Notes: generated from the sequence alone by a model not told the origin. A stretch of 14,153 nt of DNA from an uncultured Kineothrix sp. (GCA_910587275.1 CAJUMD010000090.1:1-14153); one strand, 5' to 3'. Positions 1 through 7,587 are shown, counted from the stretch's first letter. Program-made: numbers and translations.

Positions 1-180
1 CGGAACGGGAAATACCTTGTGAGGAGTTTCGCCGCCGTGGTCAGAAACCGACGGCCGGGCATAATTAGAAACAGCCCGTTTTTGCCATCAGGTTTGAACA
101 GATGCCGGCAGGGGAAGCACAGGGAGGCAGGGAGAAAGCGGGCAGGGGGTTCCTCTCCTGGCTTTTGCGTCCGCCCGCAC
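1..180 (-). repeat. Partial copy (one arm) of an interspersed repeat
   Basis: From about position 20 to 180 this non-coding DNA matches, at roughly three quarters or more of bases by eye, the reverse complement of the left arm of the large palindromic element at 9451-9773. Shared blocks include GAGGAGTTTCGCCGCCGTGG, TTTTTGCCATCAGGTTTGAA, GCACAGGG, GGCAGGG and CTGGCTTTTGCGTCC. Only one arm is present; whether the partner arm lies before the window cannot be seen. The relation to the second copy is read directly from the sequence. The nature of the element (small non-autonomous mobile element or dispersed structured repeat) is unknown. Confidence 0.7.
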
Positions 181-275
181 TTACCCACCCTTAAGAATAT
201 TTTATTTTTTCCTAATCATTCCCTAAGAAAAATAAAGAATCTTTCATAAATTCCACACACCATATCCACATTTTA

Positions 276-285
276 TGCATATAAT
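276..285 (+). promoter_or_regulatory. Probable -10 region of the small plus-strand gene
   Basis: A perfect TATAAT lies at 280-285, with an upstream TG at 276-277, in the AT-rich stretch 181-290 that otherwise shows nothing codable. No good -35 box lies 16-18 bases upstream, so recognition would depend on the -10 region. Transcription would start near 292 and run through the foldable leader into the gene at 366. Confidence 0.5.
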
Positions 286-291
286 ACAGTT

Positions 292-350
292 AGAGCGTGT
301 TGGGAAAGCCATTCCGGCGCCTGCGGAAAATCCGCACACGCCATCCAAAA
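292..350 (+). other. Foldable 5' leader before the small gene
   Basis: Between the likely transcription start and the ribosome site, GCGTGT (295-300) can pair with ACACGC (336-341). This would enclose a TGCGGA/TCCGCA hairpin (322-327 with 331-336, overlapping the outer stem by one base). TTCCG (312-316) can instead pair with CGGAA (324-328), which would exclude that hairpin. The pairings are visible; any regulatory role is a guess, and the stems are short. Confidence 0.25.
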
Positions 351-365
351 GGAGGTGGAAGATAA

Positions 366-530
366 ATGCACAAAGACAATGCGCCAAAGAAAGTATCCAT
401 GCTGGACATCATCCCCAAGAACATGGACTGGAACAAATACTCCCGCCTGCATGACTCCTTCCTGGAAGAACTGTCCTATGAAAAACAAAAATTCCGCCAT
501 ACCGACATTTGGCAGCTAAACTATATTTAA
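366..530 (+). CDS. Small hypothetical protein, 54 residues
   Basis: This short gene starts at ATG 366 after a strong ribosome site, AAGGAGGTG (349-357), with GGAGG at 351-355, and ends at TAA 528-530. The product begins MHKDNAPKKVSMLDIIPKNM and ends in DIWQLNYI. It is soluble, rich in charged and aromatic residues, and has no cysteines, signal peptide or membrane segment. I do not recognise a family. Support for it being real comes from the near-ideal ribosome site, a TATAAT box about 80 bases upstream, sensible codon use and a hairpin directly after the stop codon. It converges on the minus-strand signalling operon that ends at 609. The longer reading frames that overlap it on the opposite strand lack comparable signals. 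Function unknown. Confidence 0.65.
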   Translation: MHKDNAPKKVSMLDIIPKNMDWNKYSRLHDSFLEELSYEKQKFRHTDIWQLNYI

Positions 531-554
531 GGAAACGCTGATGAAAGCGTTTCC
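531..554. terminator. Hairpin between convergent genes, possible terminator
   Basis: GGAAACGCT (531-539) pairs perfectly with AGCGTTTCC (546-554) around a six-base loop, immediately after the stop codon of the small gene and about 55 bases beyond the stop of the DegV segment on the other strand. No strong T-run follows on either strand (minus strand: TTAAATATAG), so it is a weak or bidirectional terminator at best, or only a 3' stabilising hairpin. Confidence 0.4.
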
Positions 555-608
555 CGCGTCGGATTCACGCTGTGAAACAGGGACGTGCTTAACGTACGCT
601 CCTGACTC

Positions 609-1202
609 TCACCGCTTCCTTTTCTTCTTCATAAACAGCAGCCCAAAAGACCCTATCCCGCAATTACTGGAAATGGTGGCAGACGCCTTCTGCACCTCAA
701 TGTGGTCGAAAAATACGTACTTCTTAACCTCTTTCTTGATTTCCTCCAACTGCTCCAGCGAACATCCCGCATATGTCAGGAACAGAATCCGCGTGTCAAT
801 GCTTTTCTTATCCCAAAGCAGATGCCGGATATACCTCCGGTATGCCGTCTGTACGCTTCCCGTCTCCACCCCTCTTAGCCTGATTTTGCTTTGGGACAGA
901 TGCAGCACGGGATGCAGGCTCAAATGCTCACAGATATCCCTGACCCTTTTCGATACCTTTCCGCAGCGGTACAGGTTTTCCGGCGACGGGACAATGAAGC
1001 TGGTGCTTATTTTATCCTTTAATTTGGCAAGCATTCCGCAGATTTCCTCCACACTTTTTCCTTCCTGCGCCATCTGCGCCGCATGGAGTACCATAATCCC
1101 CATACCGCTGGACAGGTGTCCCGAATCCACCACGGTTACGTTGTCAAAGCCTTTCGCAGCCGCAGACGCCGAGCGGTAGCCGTTACCCCCGTGGGAAGCC
1201 AT
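609..1202 (-). CDS. C-terminal part of a DegV domain, separated from its kinase by a stop codon
   Basis: This reading frame encodes the last 197 residues of a DegV (EDD-fold) domain and is in the same frame as the kinase gene that stops at 1230; only the TAA at 1230-1232 and nine further sense codons separate them. DegV signatures visible are the VTVVDSGHLSSGMG segment (residues 22-35), matching the family's viDS...SgGlg strand-loop, and a C-terminal CGIGSFGLLF matching the GpGalGl ending. Typical DegV proteins (about 280 residues) bind fatty acids and serve acyl-phosphate formation by FakA. Residues usually used for the carboxylate look altered here: GGNG where an SGT motif is expected, and SSNCG where a histidine is expected. 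Translation as a separate protein would have to start at ATG 1202. GGAG occurs upstream in GCGGAGAAGG, but too far away for an ordinary ribosome site. It may therefore be the dead tail of a pseudogene, a coupled second cistron, or the result of a sequencing error. Confidence 0.65.
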   Translation of the reverse strand: MASHGGNGYRSASAAAKGFDNVTVVDSGHLSSGMGIMVLHAAQMAQEGKSVEEICGMLAKLKDKISTSFIVPSPENLYRCGKVSKRVRDICEHLSLHPVLHLSQSKIRLRGVETGSVQTAYRRYIRHLLWDKKSIDTRILFLTYAGCSLEQLEEIKKEVKKYVFFDHIEVQKASATISSNCGIGSFGLLFMKKKRKR

Positions 1203-1229
1203 GGAGATATGGATGACCTTCTCCGCTTT

Positions 1230-1232
1230 TTA
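1230..1232 (-). other. In-frame TAA interrupting a kinase-receiver-DegV reading frame
   Basis: Reverse-strand codons read ...GCG GAT GCG CTG TAA AAA GCG GAG AAG GTC ATC CAT ATC TCC ATG..., giving FFADAL-stop-KAEKVIHISM. DegV homology runs through the stop without a frame change: the N-terminal strand-helix units end at FFADAL and the next expected strand (VIHIS) follows at once. One base change from AAA, GAA or CAA would create this codon, consistent with a nonsense mutation or a base-call error. Without it the protein would be 893 residues (609-3290). Confidence 0.8.
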
Positions 1233-3290
1233 CAGCGCATCCGCAAAAAATGTTTCGTATTCCTCCGGCGGAGGTGCGGCAGAATGGGCTTCGCTTCCCG
1301 CTCTCTGCATATACTTCAGAAGATTGTCCGAGGAAATCTCCAACTGGTCGCTGAAACGTCCCTGCTTCGTATAGACATAATAATACATGACCGTCACCTC
1401 AAACTGTTCCAGCCACTTCCCGGGCAGGTCGCAGACACAATCGGCGGTAATGCTCAGCTTCTTCTTTTTTGCACTGAAAAACGTCTGTACACTGCCTTCC
1501 GCCTCCCCGTCTTCCTCATACACGCTGTATTCAATTAACTCGTGGGGCAGGAATTTTAAAAGCGTGGCCTCAAACAGGACACCGTTAATGGGTTTTGCCA
1601 AATATCCGGCGAAACCTTTCTCCTGGTATATTTCTTCCGCTCCCGTCATCACATTGGCGGTCAGGGCAATGACCGGCACATTCTGGCAATGCCCCTTATC
1701 CTGCTTTTTCAGCTCGTGCAGCGTTTCCTCCCCGTCCATGTCCGGCATCATATGATCCATGAAAATCACATGGTAGAACCTGCTGTTTGTCTTTTCCAAA
1801 CATTCCTTCCCGCTCTTAGCCGTATCAATCTGCACCTTAGTGGAGCGCAGCAGTTTGCACGCCACCATCAGATTCATTTCATTATCGTCCACAATCAGCA
1901 CTTTCGCTTCGGGAGCTTCAAAACTCTGTTTGTATTTTTCCCGCTCATACAGCTTGCGCTTTACCATGAAATCCATGGTTCCCACAGGCATGGGATTCAC
2001 CACCTGCTGTTCCACGGTGACAGTGAACGTGGAGCCTTTCGTATAGATGCTGTCCACGGTAATCTTACCGCCCATCATTTCGATGAGCTGTTTGGAAATG
2101 GAAAGCCCCAGTCCCGTCCCTTCGATTTTGCGGTTTCTCTCCTGGTCCACCCGCCGGAACGAGGAAAACAGGTCTTCCAGACTTTCTTTCTTAATACCGA
2201 TTCCGGTATCCGCCACGGTGATTTTCAGTAAAATCCGGTTGGCATCGATACGGTCGCTCTGTGCCGTCAGCGTCACAGAACCCTTCTCCGTATATTTGAC
2301 CGCATTGGTCAATATATTTGCCAGCACCTGCTTCAGCCGCACTTCGTCCCCGTACAGCATGGAAGGCAGGTGGCGGGAAATGTCAATTTTAAATTCCAGG
2401 TTTTTCTCGTGCATCCGTATCCATATAATATTCACAAGGTCGCTGAACAAAGCGCCCGTTTCATACTGGGTCGGCACGATTTCCATTTTCCCGGATTCCA
2501 TTTTGGACATATCCAAAATATCGTTAATCAACGCCAGCAGCATTTTACTGGCATTCTGTATGTTGACGGCATTTTCCGCGATTTCATCGGAAATATCCTC
2601 TCGCAGCGTCATTTCGTTCAGACCGATGATGGTGTTGATGGGAGTACGGATTTCATGGCTCATGTTGGCAAAAAACGCGCTCTTGGACTGGCTGATACTT
2701 TCGATTTCCGCCCGCTGTTCTTCCCCCTTTTTCCTTTCCTGCTCATACATCCTTACATAAAATTTGAAAATAATGCCGATGGCTATGCCCACCATCAATA
2801 CTGCCAGCAGGGAATCTATGTGGGCGGAACCCGTGCTTTCCATGGGAATCACCCAGTCCGGGTGCTTCCAGGAAAGAAAATACGCAGTGCCGAGCACTGC
2901 CATTTCAAGAAGCAGGGCGGTATACATCGACGTCCCCGTAAAGAGCAGGAAAATATATACCAGCCCCAGCACGAACCATACCGTTGCACCGCTCCCCATT
3001 CCTCCGCTTAAAAAGTACATCAGCGGAAACAGGAAGATGTTAATCAATATATCCATCACCCATACCGCCAGCCCCACCTTCCGGTACCTGCATACCAGCC
3101 GGAACGACAGGAAAGACACCGCAGTCATCAGTACAAGCGGAAGCAGGACGATGGGACGCGAACCGATGCAGATTCCCGCAACCACCGCCATTCCCGATAC
3201 CGCAATGCTGAGTGAAAGGATAATCCGCAACAGCCGTTCCCTGAAGTTGATTGCCCCGCCGTAATATTTGTCCATCCATTTCTTTATCAT
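1230..3290 (-). CDS. Membrane hybrid histidine kinase with receiver and truncated DegV domain
   Basis: The chosen start is ATG 3290 (MIKKWMDKYYGG), because GAGGGA lies six bases upstream; a frame extending to 3431 would overlap the preceding gene. The 686-residue product has about six membrane helices (roughly 20-180), an H-box MSHEIRTP with His212, the kinase ATPase N-box NAVKYT (near 329), G-boxes DTGIGI (361-366) and GTGLGLS (391-397), then a receiver (about 463-582) with acidic pair D468/D469, phospho-acceptor D512, T544 and K566. From about 610 a DegV domain begins (LSITADCVCDLPGKWLEQF) and runs to the TAA at 1230; its remainder is encoded at 609-1202 in the same frame. It is the last gene of the HD-GYP/kinase operon, 67 bases after the preceding stop. 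It closely resembles that upstream kinase (LFSSF..VD..RNR, FMDHMMP.MDG) and is probably a tandem paralogue with a different output. Kinase and receiver look intact; the lipid-binding module is broken or split. Confidence 0.88.
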   Translation of the reverse strand: MIKKWMDKYYGGAINFRERLLRIILSLSIAVSGMAVVAGICIGSRPIVLLPLVLMTAVSFLSFRLVCRYRKVGLAVWVMDILINIFLFPLMYFLSGGMGSGATVWFVLGLVYIFLLFTGTSMYTALLLEMAVLGTAYFLSWKHPDWVIPMESTGSAHIDSLLAVLMVGIAIGIIFKFYVRMYEQERKKGEEQRAEIESISQSKSAFFANMSHEIRTPINTIIGLNEMTLREDISDEIAENAVNIQNASKMLLALINDILDMSKMESGKMEIVPTQYETGALFSDLVNIIWIRMHEKNLEFKIDISRHLPSMLYGDEVRLKQVLANILTNAVKYTEKGSVTLTAQSDRIDANRILLKITVADTGIGIKKESLEDLFSSFRRVDQERNRKIEGTGLGLSISKQLIEMMGGKITVDSIYTKGSTFTVTVEQQVVNPMPVGTMDFMVKRKLYEREKYKQSFEAPEAKVLIVDDNEMNLMVACKLLRSTKVQIDTAKSGKECLEKTNSRFYHVIFMDHMMPDMDGEETLHELKKQDKGHCQNVPVIALTANVMTGAEEIYQEKGFAGYLAKPINGVLFEATLLKFLPHELIEYSVYEEDGEAEGSVQTFFSAKKKKLSITADCVCDLPGKWLEQFEVTVMYYYVYTKQGRFSDQLEISSDNLLKYMQRAGSEAHSAAPPPEEYETFFADAL

Positions 3291-3357
3291 AACGCATTCC
3301 CTCATAAAACTTCCAACATGCTGACGTTCTATTCCCAAACCGCAAAACACATGCCGT

Positions 3358-6300
3358 CTATTCTTCCCCCGGACTTCCAAGCAGTCGTTTCCTACCTGTC
3401 TCCAATTCTTCCTCCGCACCCATAAAATCAAATGCCTGCGTCTTTTCCCTTACCGGCGTCAGAACCGATGACAGGGACTCTCCGCAGTATTGGTAATTTG
3501 CCAATTCGTCCAGCACCTCAAATACCCCTTCGCTTTCAAAAGTTTCCAGCCTCCCTGCAAGCCGGTCAAACGCTTCTTCCAGTTTTTCCTTCGTCACCGC
3601 GGCAAGGCTGCCCGCCGCTTCCGGCACAGTGCCTGTTCCCTCCGTTTCCGGCACGGCATTTGTATCCTCCGCTTCCGGCGTGCCGTCCGGGAAGACCACC
3701 CTGTTTTCCCCGATAACCTTAAGGATTCTTTCGTATTCCAGCAGCGTTTCCATGGTATGGTTCATGATATATTCCTCGTTTTTCGCCCTGCCCGCCGCTT
3801 CCAAAATCTTTGCCATATCGGAAAGCCCTGCCGCACCGATTCCCATGGACATGCTCTTTAGGGAATGAACGTCAATGGTATAATTTTTCCAGTCCTTCTG
3901 CTCATAATGCTTTTTGATATCCTCTTTTTTTACCAGCCCGCTGGTATAGTAAATCCGCACGATATCGATATAATCCCGCAGCACGCCCCCGCAGTAAACC
4001 ATCCCAAGATCCACGTCGATGCCTTCCATGTCCAAACCGTCCAGCCGCTTCCCAATCCTTTTCCCATTCTTATATCCGTTTCCGTCCGCTGCCGCCCCGG
4101 ATGATACGCCTCTTTCGTTATCGTTACCCGCACTTCCGGCGGATGCGCCTTTTCCCATTCCATTTCCTCCATCCGCATCACCTGCGGGTACATTCCTTCC
4201 GTCACCGCCGTCTGCTCTTTTGTCTTGTAACGCTGCCCCGGCGCTGCCTGCCGCTTTCCATCCTCCTGCATAAGCCGGTATGCTTCCCGTTCCTTCCAAA
4301 CCTGTCTGCGCTTCTTCCACTTTCATAATCTTCTGCTCGGGAATATGCCGCCGCAGCACCCTTTCCAGCACGGACAGCTCAATAGGCTTCGCCACAAAAT
4401 CCGCAAATCCTTCCGCAAGAAACATCTCCCGCGCCCCGCCGATGGCGTTCGCCGTAAGAGCGATAACGGGAACCTCCTGGAAATACTTTCCCGGCTTCTG
4501 CCTGATCCGGTGCAGGGTTTCCACACCGTCCATTTCCGGCATCATATGATCCATAAACACAAAATCAAAATCCATGGATTCAATTTTATCCAGGGCTTCC
4601 TTCCCGCTTCCCGCCGCAAACACCTTTATCCGGTAGGGACGCAGCAGCCCTTCCACCACGCGCAGGTTCATAACATTGTCATCCACTACCAGTATACTCG
4701 CCTGCGGCGCGATAAAGCGCCCGTCCATGCGGCGTCCTCCCTCCATGCTCTGCACCACATGTTCGCCGTTTAAAACCGCCGCGATGGACAGGACCGAAAA
4801 AGGTTTGTAAATGTAATACATTCCACTGTCCGGATTTTCCCCGTTTTCCCGCTCCTTTATCAGTACCACGCTCATCTCTTTGGATATCTTTTCAAAATAC
4901 CCTTTTTCTTCACAGTACTCCTCCCAACTGATAAACACATGGCTGAATTTTTCCTTTTCCAGATACCGTTTTAGTTCCTGCAGGTTTTTGCACGGACGGC
5001 AGGCAATCTGCAGTTGCTCCGCAATATGGCGGATGGTAGATGCATAGCCCTCCCGGATCGCCGCAAAATCGTACTTTTCCATGTTAATGTAATAAGCCAC
5101 GCGGATTTTCTCAGGGCTGCGCAGGGAAATAATCGGTGTCCGGTCCACGACTTTCTGCGGAATGACAAGCTGCATTTCACTCCCCCGCCCCGGCGTGCTT
5201 TTTACGGTAATAAAACCGCCCATTTTGCCCACCAGCGCTTCCGTAATGGCAAGTCCGAGCCCGATGCCGCCCTCCTGTCGGTTCCTCTTTGTATCCACCT
5301 GGTTAAAGCTGGAGAAAAGTTTCTCGATATTTTTTTCCTCGATGCCGATTCCGGTATCCTTCACCGTCACCGACAGGTTGACGCCGTATGCTTCGTTCCT
5401 CGTACTGACCGTAAGGATGACCGCCCCCTCTTTCGTAAACTTAATGGCATTATCCACCACGTTCATGATGGCGCGGCGGATTTTCTGCTCATCCCCCACC
5501 ATCCCGCAGGGCATGACCGCCCCGCAGTCCACAATCAGTTCCAGCTTCTTCCCTTCCTTACGCGCCAAAGCCATGTTCATGATATCGTTAATGGTGGAAG
5601 TAATATTATAAGGCTCCTCCACCAGCGTCATATTCCCTGATTCCAGTTCGGAAAAATCCAAAATATCGCTGACCACGGACAAAAGGTTTCTCCCCGCCGT
5701 CTGTATCCCGAACACGTCTTCCCTCACACGGAGCGGAAGCTCCTCGCGCAGGATCATTTCGCTGATGCCGCACACGGTATTAATGGGCGTGCGGATTTCG
5801 TGGGACACATTTGCCATAAAATCATCCTTGCTGCGTTCCGTCCTGCGCAGGTCCGAAATCACCTGCCACAGTCTCCGGTTGCTTTCCACCTGTCCCCTGA
5901 CCAAATAATAGGTCACATATTCCGCCACGTAAACGGACAGAATCTGAAGAACCATCCTCGCCCCTTCCCCGTCCGCCGTAATATGTATGTCATGCAGGAT
6001 AAACCCATGATAAAAAAGCAGGAACGTCGAAGCCCCCGCCGCCACAGAAACAATATTCGGAATACAATAAATCCCCAACAGGATAACCATGCATACCATT
6101 GTGGAAAGGATACTGAAATAGCTGCTGGAATGTATGCCGTAAACCAGCATGTTCATCCATGCCATACCGGAGGTAAGCAGCGCACGGAACCGGTAATCCC
6201 TGTACTTTTTCACATAAACGGTTATGCTTAACGCCATTCCGGCAAGAATCATCCACGGCACCCATTTCCCCCATCCCAGCACCGAAGCCATTGCCATCAT

Positions 6301-6375
6301 TCCCAGGGTATATACCACGTAAACCGCCAAAACTACCCGTTCCACTTTCCGCTCATTTTCCCGCTCAAAATCCAT
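3358..6375 (-). CDS. Membrane hybrid histidine kinase with two receiver-like domains and Hpt
   Basis: The start ATG 6375 (MDFERENERKVE) is preferred over an in-frame ATG 27 bases upstream because GAGGGG lies seven bases before it. The 1005-residue product has five to six membrane helices (about 13-160), a H-box MANVSHEIRTP with His192, N-box DNAIKFT, G-boxes DTGIGI (340-345) and GGIGLGLA, and a degenerate receiver (about 423-539) in which the acidic pair and phospho-aspartate are gone (HVFISWEEY) although YKPF keeps the lysine. A complete receiver follows (560-679; DD565/566, D609, T641, K663), then a Gly/Ala/Asp-rich linker (681-776), an Hpt domain (779-891) with VHSLKSMSMGIGA and phospho-acceptor His837, a Pro/Glu/Thr linker and a helical tail (926-996). 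Phosphate should pass His-Asp-His and on to another receiver, most likely the REC-HD-GYP protein encoded upstream in the same operon. The membrane region has little periplasmic mass, so the signal may be intramembrane. Confidence 0.92.
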   Translation of the reverse strand: MDFERENERKVERVVLAVYVVYTLGMMAMASVLGWGKWVPWMILAGMALSITVYVKKYRDYRFRALLTSGMAWMNMLVYGIHSSSYFSILSTMVCMVILLGIYCIPNIVSVAAGASTFLLFYHGFILHDIHITADGEGARMVLQILSVYVAEYVTYYLVRGQVESNRRLWQVISDLRRTERSKDDFMANVSHEIRTPINTVCGISEMILREELPLRVREDVFGIQTAGRNLLSVVSDILDFSELESGNMTLVEEPYNITSTINDIMNMALARKEGKKLELIVDCGAVMPCGMVGDEQKIRRAIMNVVDNAIKFTKEGAVILTVSTRNEAYGVNLSVTVKDTGIGIEEKNIEKLFSSFNQVDTKRNRQEGGIGLGLAITEALVGKMGGFITVKSTPGRGSEMQLVIPQKVVDRTPIISLRSPEKIRVAYYINMEKYDFAAIREGYASTIRHIAEQLQIACRPCKNLQELKRYLEKEKFSHVFISWEEYCEEKGYFEKISKEMSVVLIKERENGENPDSGMYYIYKPFSVLSIAAVLNGEHVVQSMEGGRRMDGRFIAPQASILVVDDNVMNLRVVEGLLRPYRIKVFAAGSGKEALDKIESMDFDFVFMDHMMPEMDGVETLHRIRQKPGKYFQEVPVIALTANAIGGAREMFLAEGFADFVAKPIELSVLERVLRRHIPEQKIMKVEEAQTGLEGTGSIPAYAGGWKAAGSAGAALQDKRADGGDGRNVPAGDADGGNGMGKGASAGSAGNDNERGVSSGAAADGNGYKNGKRIGKRLDGLDMEGIDVDLGMVYCGGVLRDYIDIVRIYYTSGLVKKEDIKKHYEQKDWKNYTIDVHSLKSMSMGIGAAGLSDMAKILEAAGRAKNEEYIMNHTMETLLEYERILKVIGENRVVFPDGTPEAEDTNAVPETEGTGTVPEAAGSLAAVTKEKLEEAFDRLAGRLETFESEGVFEVLDELANYQYCGESLSSVLTPVREKTQAFDFMGAEEELETGRKRLLGSPGEE

Positions 6376-6461
6376 TTTCCCACCCCTCATCCGTCCATGC
6401 ATTTCCTGCCGGCGCCGGAAATGCTTATGCCGGCTTATCCTTACGTCCCTGCCATACCTTC

Positions 6462-7526
6462 CTATTCGCCCAAACGTTCCCGCAGCACCGGTTCCATTCC
6501 GGTGAATACCTCCACGATTACCGGATCAAACTGAGATCCTTTTCCTTCTTCCAAAATGCCCAGCACCTTTTCCATCGGACGGACCGGCTGCTTATAACAG
6601 CGCTCCTCATACAGCGCGTCAAATACGTCCGCCACCGCCATAATCCTTGCACAGAGCGGGATTTCCTCCCCTTTTAATCCTGCCGGATAACCCGTGCCGT
6701 CCCAGCGCTCATGGTGGTACATGGCGATATCGCTGGCAACCCTGACATACTCCTCATTTTCCACATCCCCGATAATTCCTTTTATGACATCCGTGCTGTA
6801 AACGGTATGCTTTTTCATCGTTTCATATTCTTCCGGCGTCAGCTTTCCCGGCTTCTGCAAAATGCTGTCCGGTATCTTTATCTTGCCGATATCATGCAGC
6901 GGCGCCGCCTTGCAGGTATTCTGCATATATTCTTCATCCAGGATGTCCGCAAACAGCCCCTTCCCGGACAGTTCCCCTACAATCAGTTCCACGTAACCCT
7001 GTGTATTCTTCACATGTTTTCCGGTACTGCCGTCCCTGCTTTCAATCAGGTTCGCCAGCCCCACGATGACGTTCTCCTGTATTTCCCCGATGCGCTTGGA
7101 ACGTTCCATAAGCTGCTCCGCCTGTTCCTTCACTAACGTTTCCAGGCTGTTGTGGTACTGTTCCAGCTCAAGGGCACGTTTTACCCTGCTTTTCAGGATA
7201 TCCGGGACAAAAGGCTTACCCACGAAATCAAAAGCGCCCACCTGAAAACATTTGGTTTCCGTCTCCGTACTCTTGTCCGCCGTCAGGAAAATCACCGGAA
7301 TGGTATTGATGTCCTTCATGGTTTTTAACTGTTCCATGGTTTCAAAACCGTCCATTTCCGGCATGTTAATATCCAGCAGGATAACGTCCGGGCGGTTTTT
7401 CCCCAGGTATTTCAGTGCCGCAGGTCCTGAATTAGCCGCGGCAATCCGGTATTCCCCGCCGAGAATCTTTTGGGCAAGCATGAGGTTTGCACTGTCATCA
7501 TCCACGACTAATATGATTCCTTTCAT
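6462..7526 (-). CDS. Response regulator with HD-GYP domain, probable cyclic-di-GMP phosphodiesterase
   Basis: The ATG at 7526 follows GGAGG with eight bases between. The 354-residue product has an N-terminal receiver (about 1-120): acidic residues D9-D11, phospho-acceptor D52 in LLDINMPEMDG, T82 and K104. A coiled linker (about 120-150) leads to an HD-GYP domain (about 150-345) with H171, the metal-binding HDIGK (211-215), H240, HHERWDGTGYP (271-281) and the downstream MAVADVFDAL. All hallmark metal and GYP residues are present, so hydrolysis of cyclic-di-GMP controlled by phosphorylation is the expected activity; this is by analogy with the RpfG-type family. It is the first gene of a three-gene operon with two hybrid kinases, and the Hpt-bearing kinase next to it is the obvious phosphate donor. 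There is no DNA-binding domain, so output is through a second messenger. Confidence 0.93.
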   Translation of the reverse strand: MKGIILVVDDDSANLMLAQKILGGEYRIAAANSGPAALKYLGKNRPDVILLDINMPEMDGFETMEQLKTMKDINTIPVIFLTADKSTETETKCFQVGAFDFVGKPFVPDILKSRVKRALELEQYHNSLETLVKEQAEQLMERSKRIGEIQENVIVGLANLIESRDGSTGKHVKNTQGYVELIVGELSGKGLFADILDEEYMQNTCKAAPLHDIGKIKIPDSILQKPGKLTPEEYETMKKHTVYSTDVIKGIIGDVENEEYVRVASDIAMYHHERWDGTGYPAGLKGEEIPLCARIMAVADVFDALYEERCYKQPVRPMEKVLGILEEGKGSQFDPVIVEVFTGMEPVLRERLGE

Positions 7527-7587
7527 TGGTTATCCTCCGTGTTTTTGTTACTTCCAGGCATCCGTTCTTCACATAATCCATGTTTTC

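Noticed and set aside
273..500. Minus-strand 75-residue open frame overlapping the small gene
   Set aside because: It has no ribosome site, while the plus-strand 54-residue gene has a strong one and a promoter box.
541..1179. Plus-strand 212-residue open frame opposite the DegV segment
   Set aside because: It is antisense to a recognisable DegV sequence, has no ribosome site, and its start overlaps the hairpin after the small gene.
2047..2760. Plus-strand 237-residue open frame opposite the DegV-linked kinase
   Set aside because: The minus strand encodes clear kinase motifs here; the plus frame has serine/isoleucine-rich shadow composition and no start signals.
6409..6418. CCGGCGCCGG palindrome between the HD-GYP and kinase genes as a terminator
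   Set aside because: It is short, lacks a T-run, and lies in an 86-base gap within an apparent operon.
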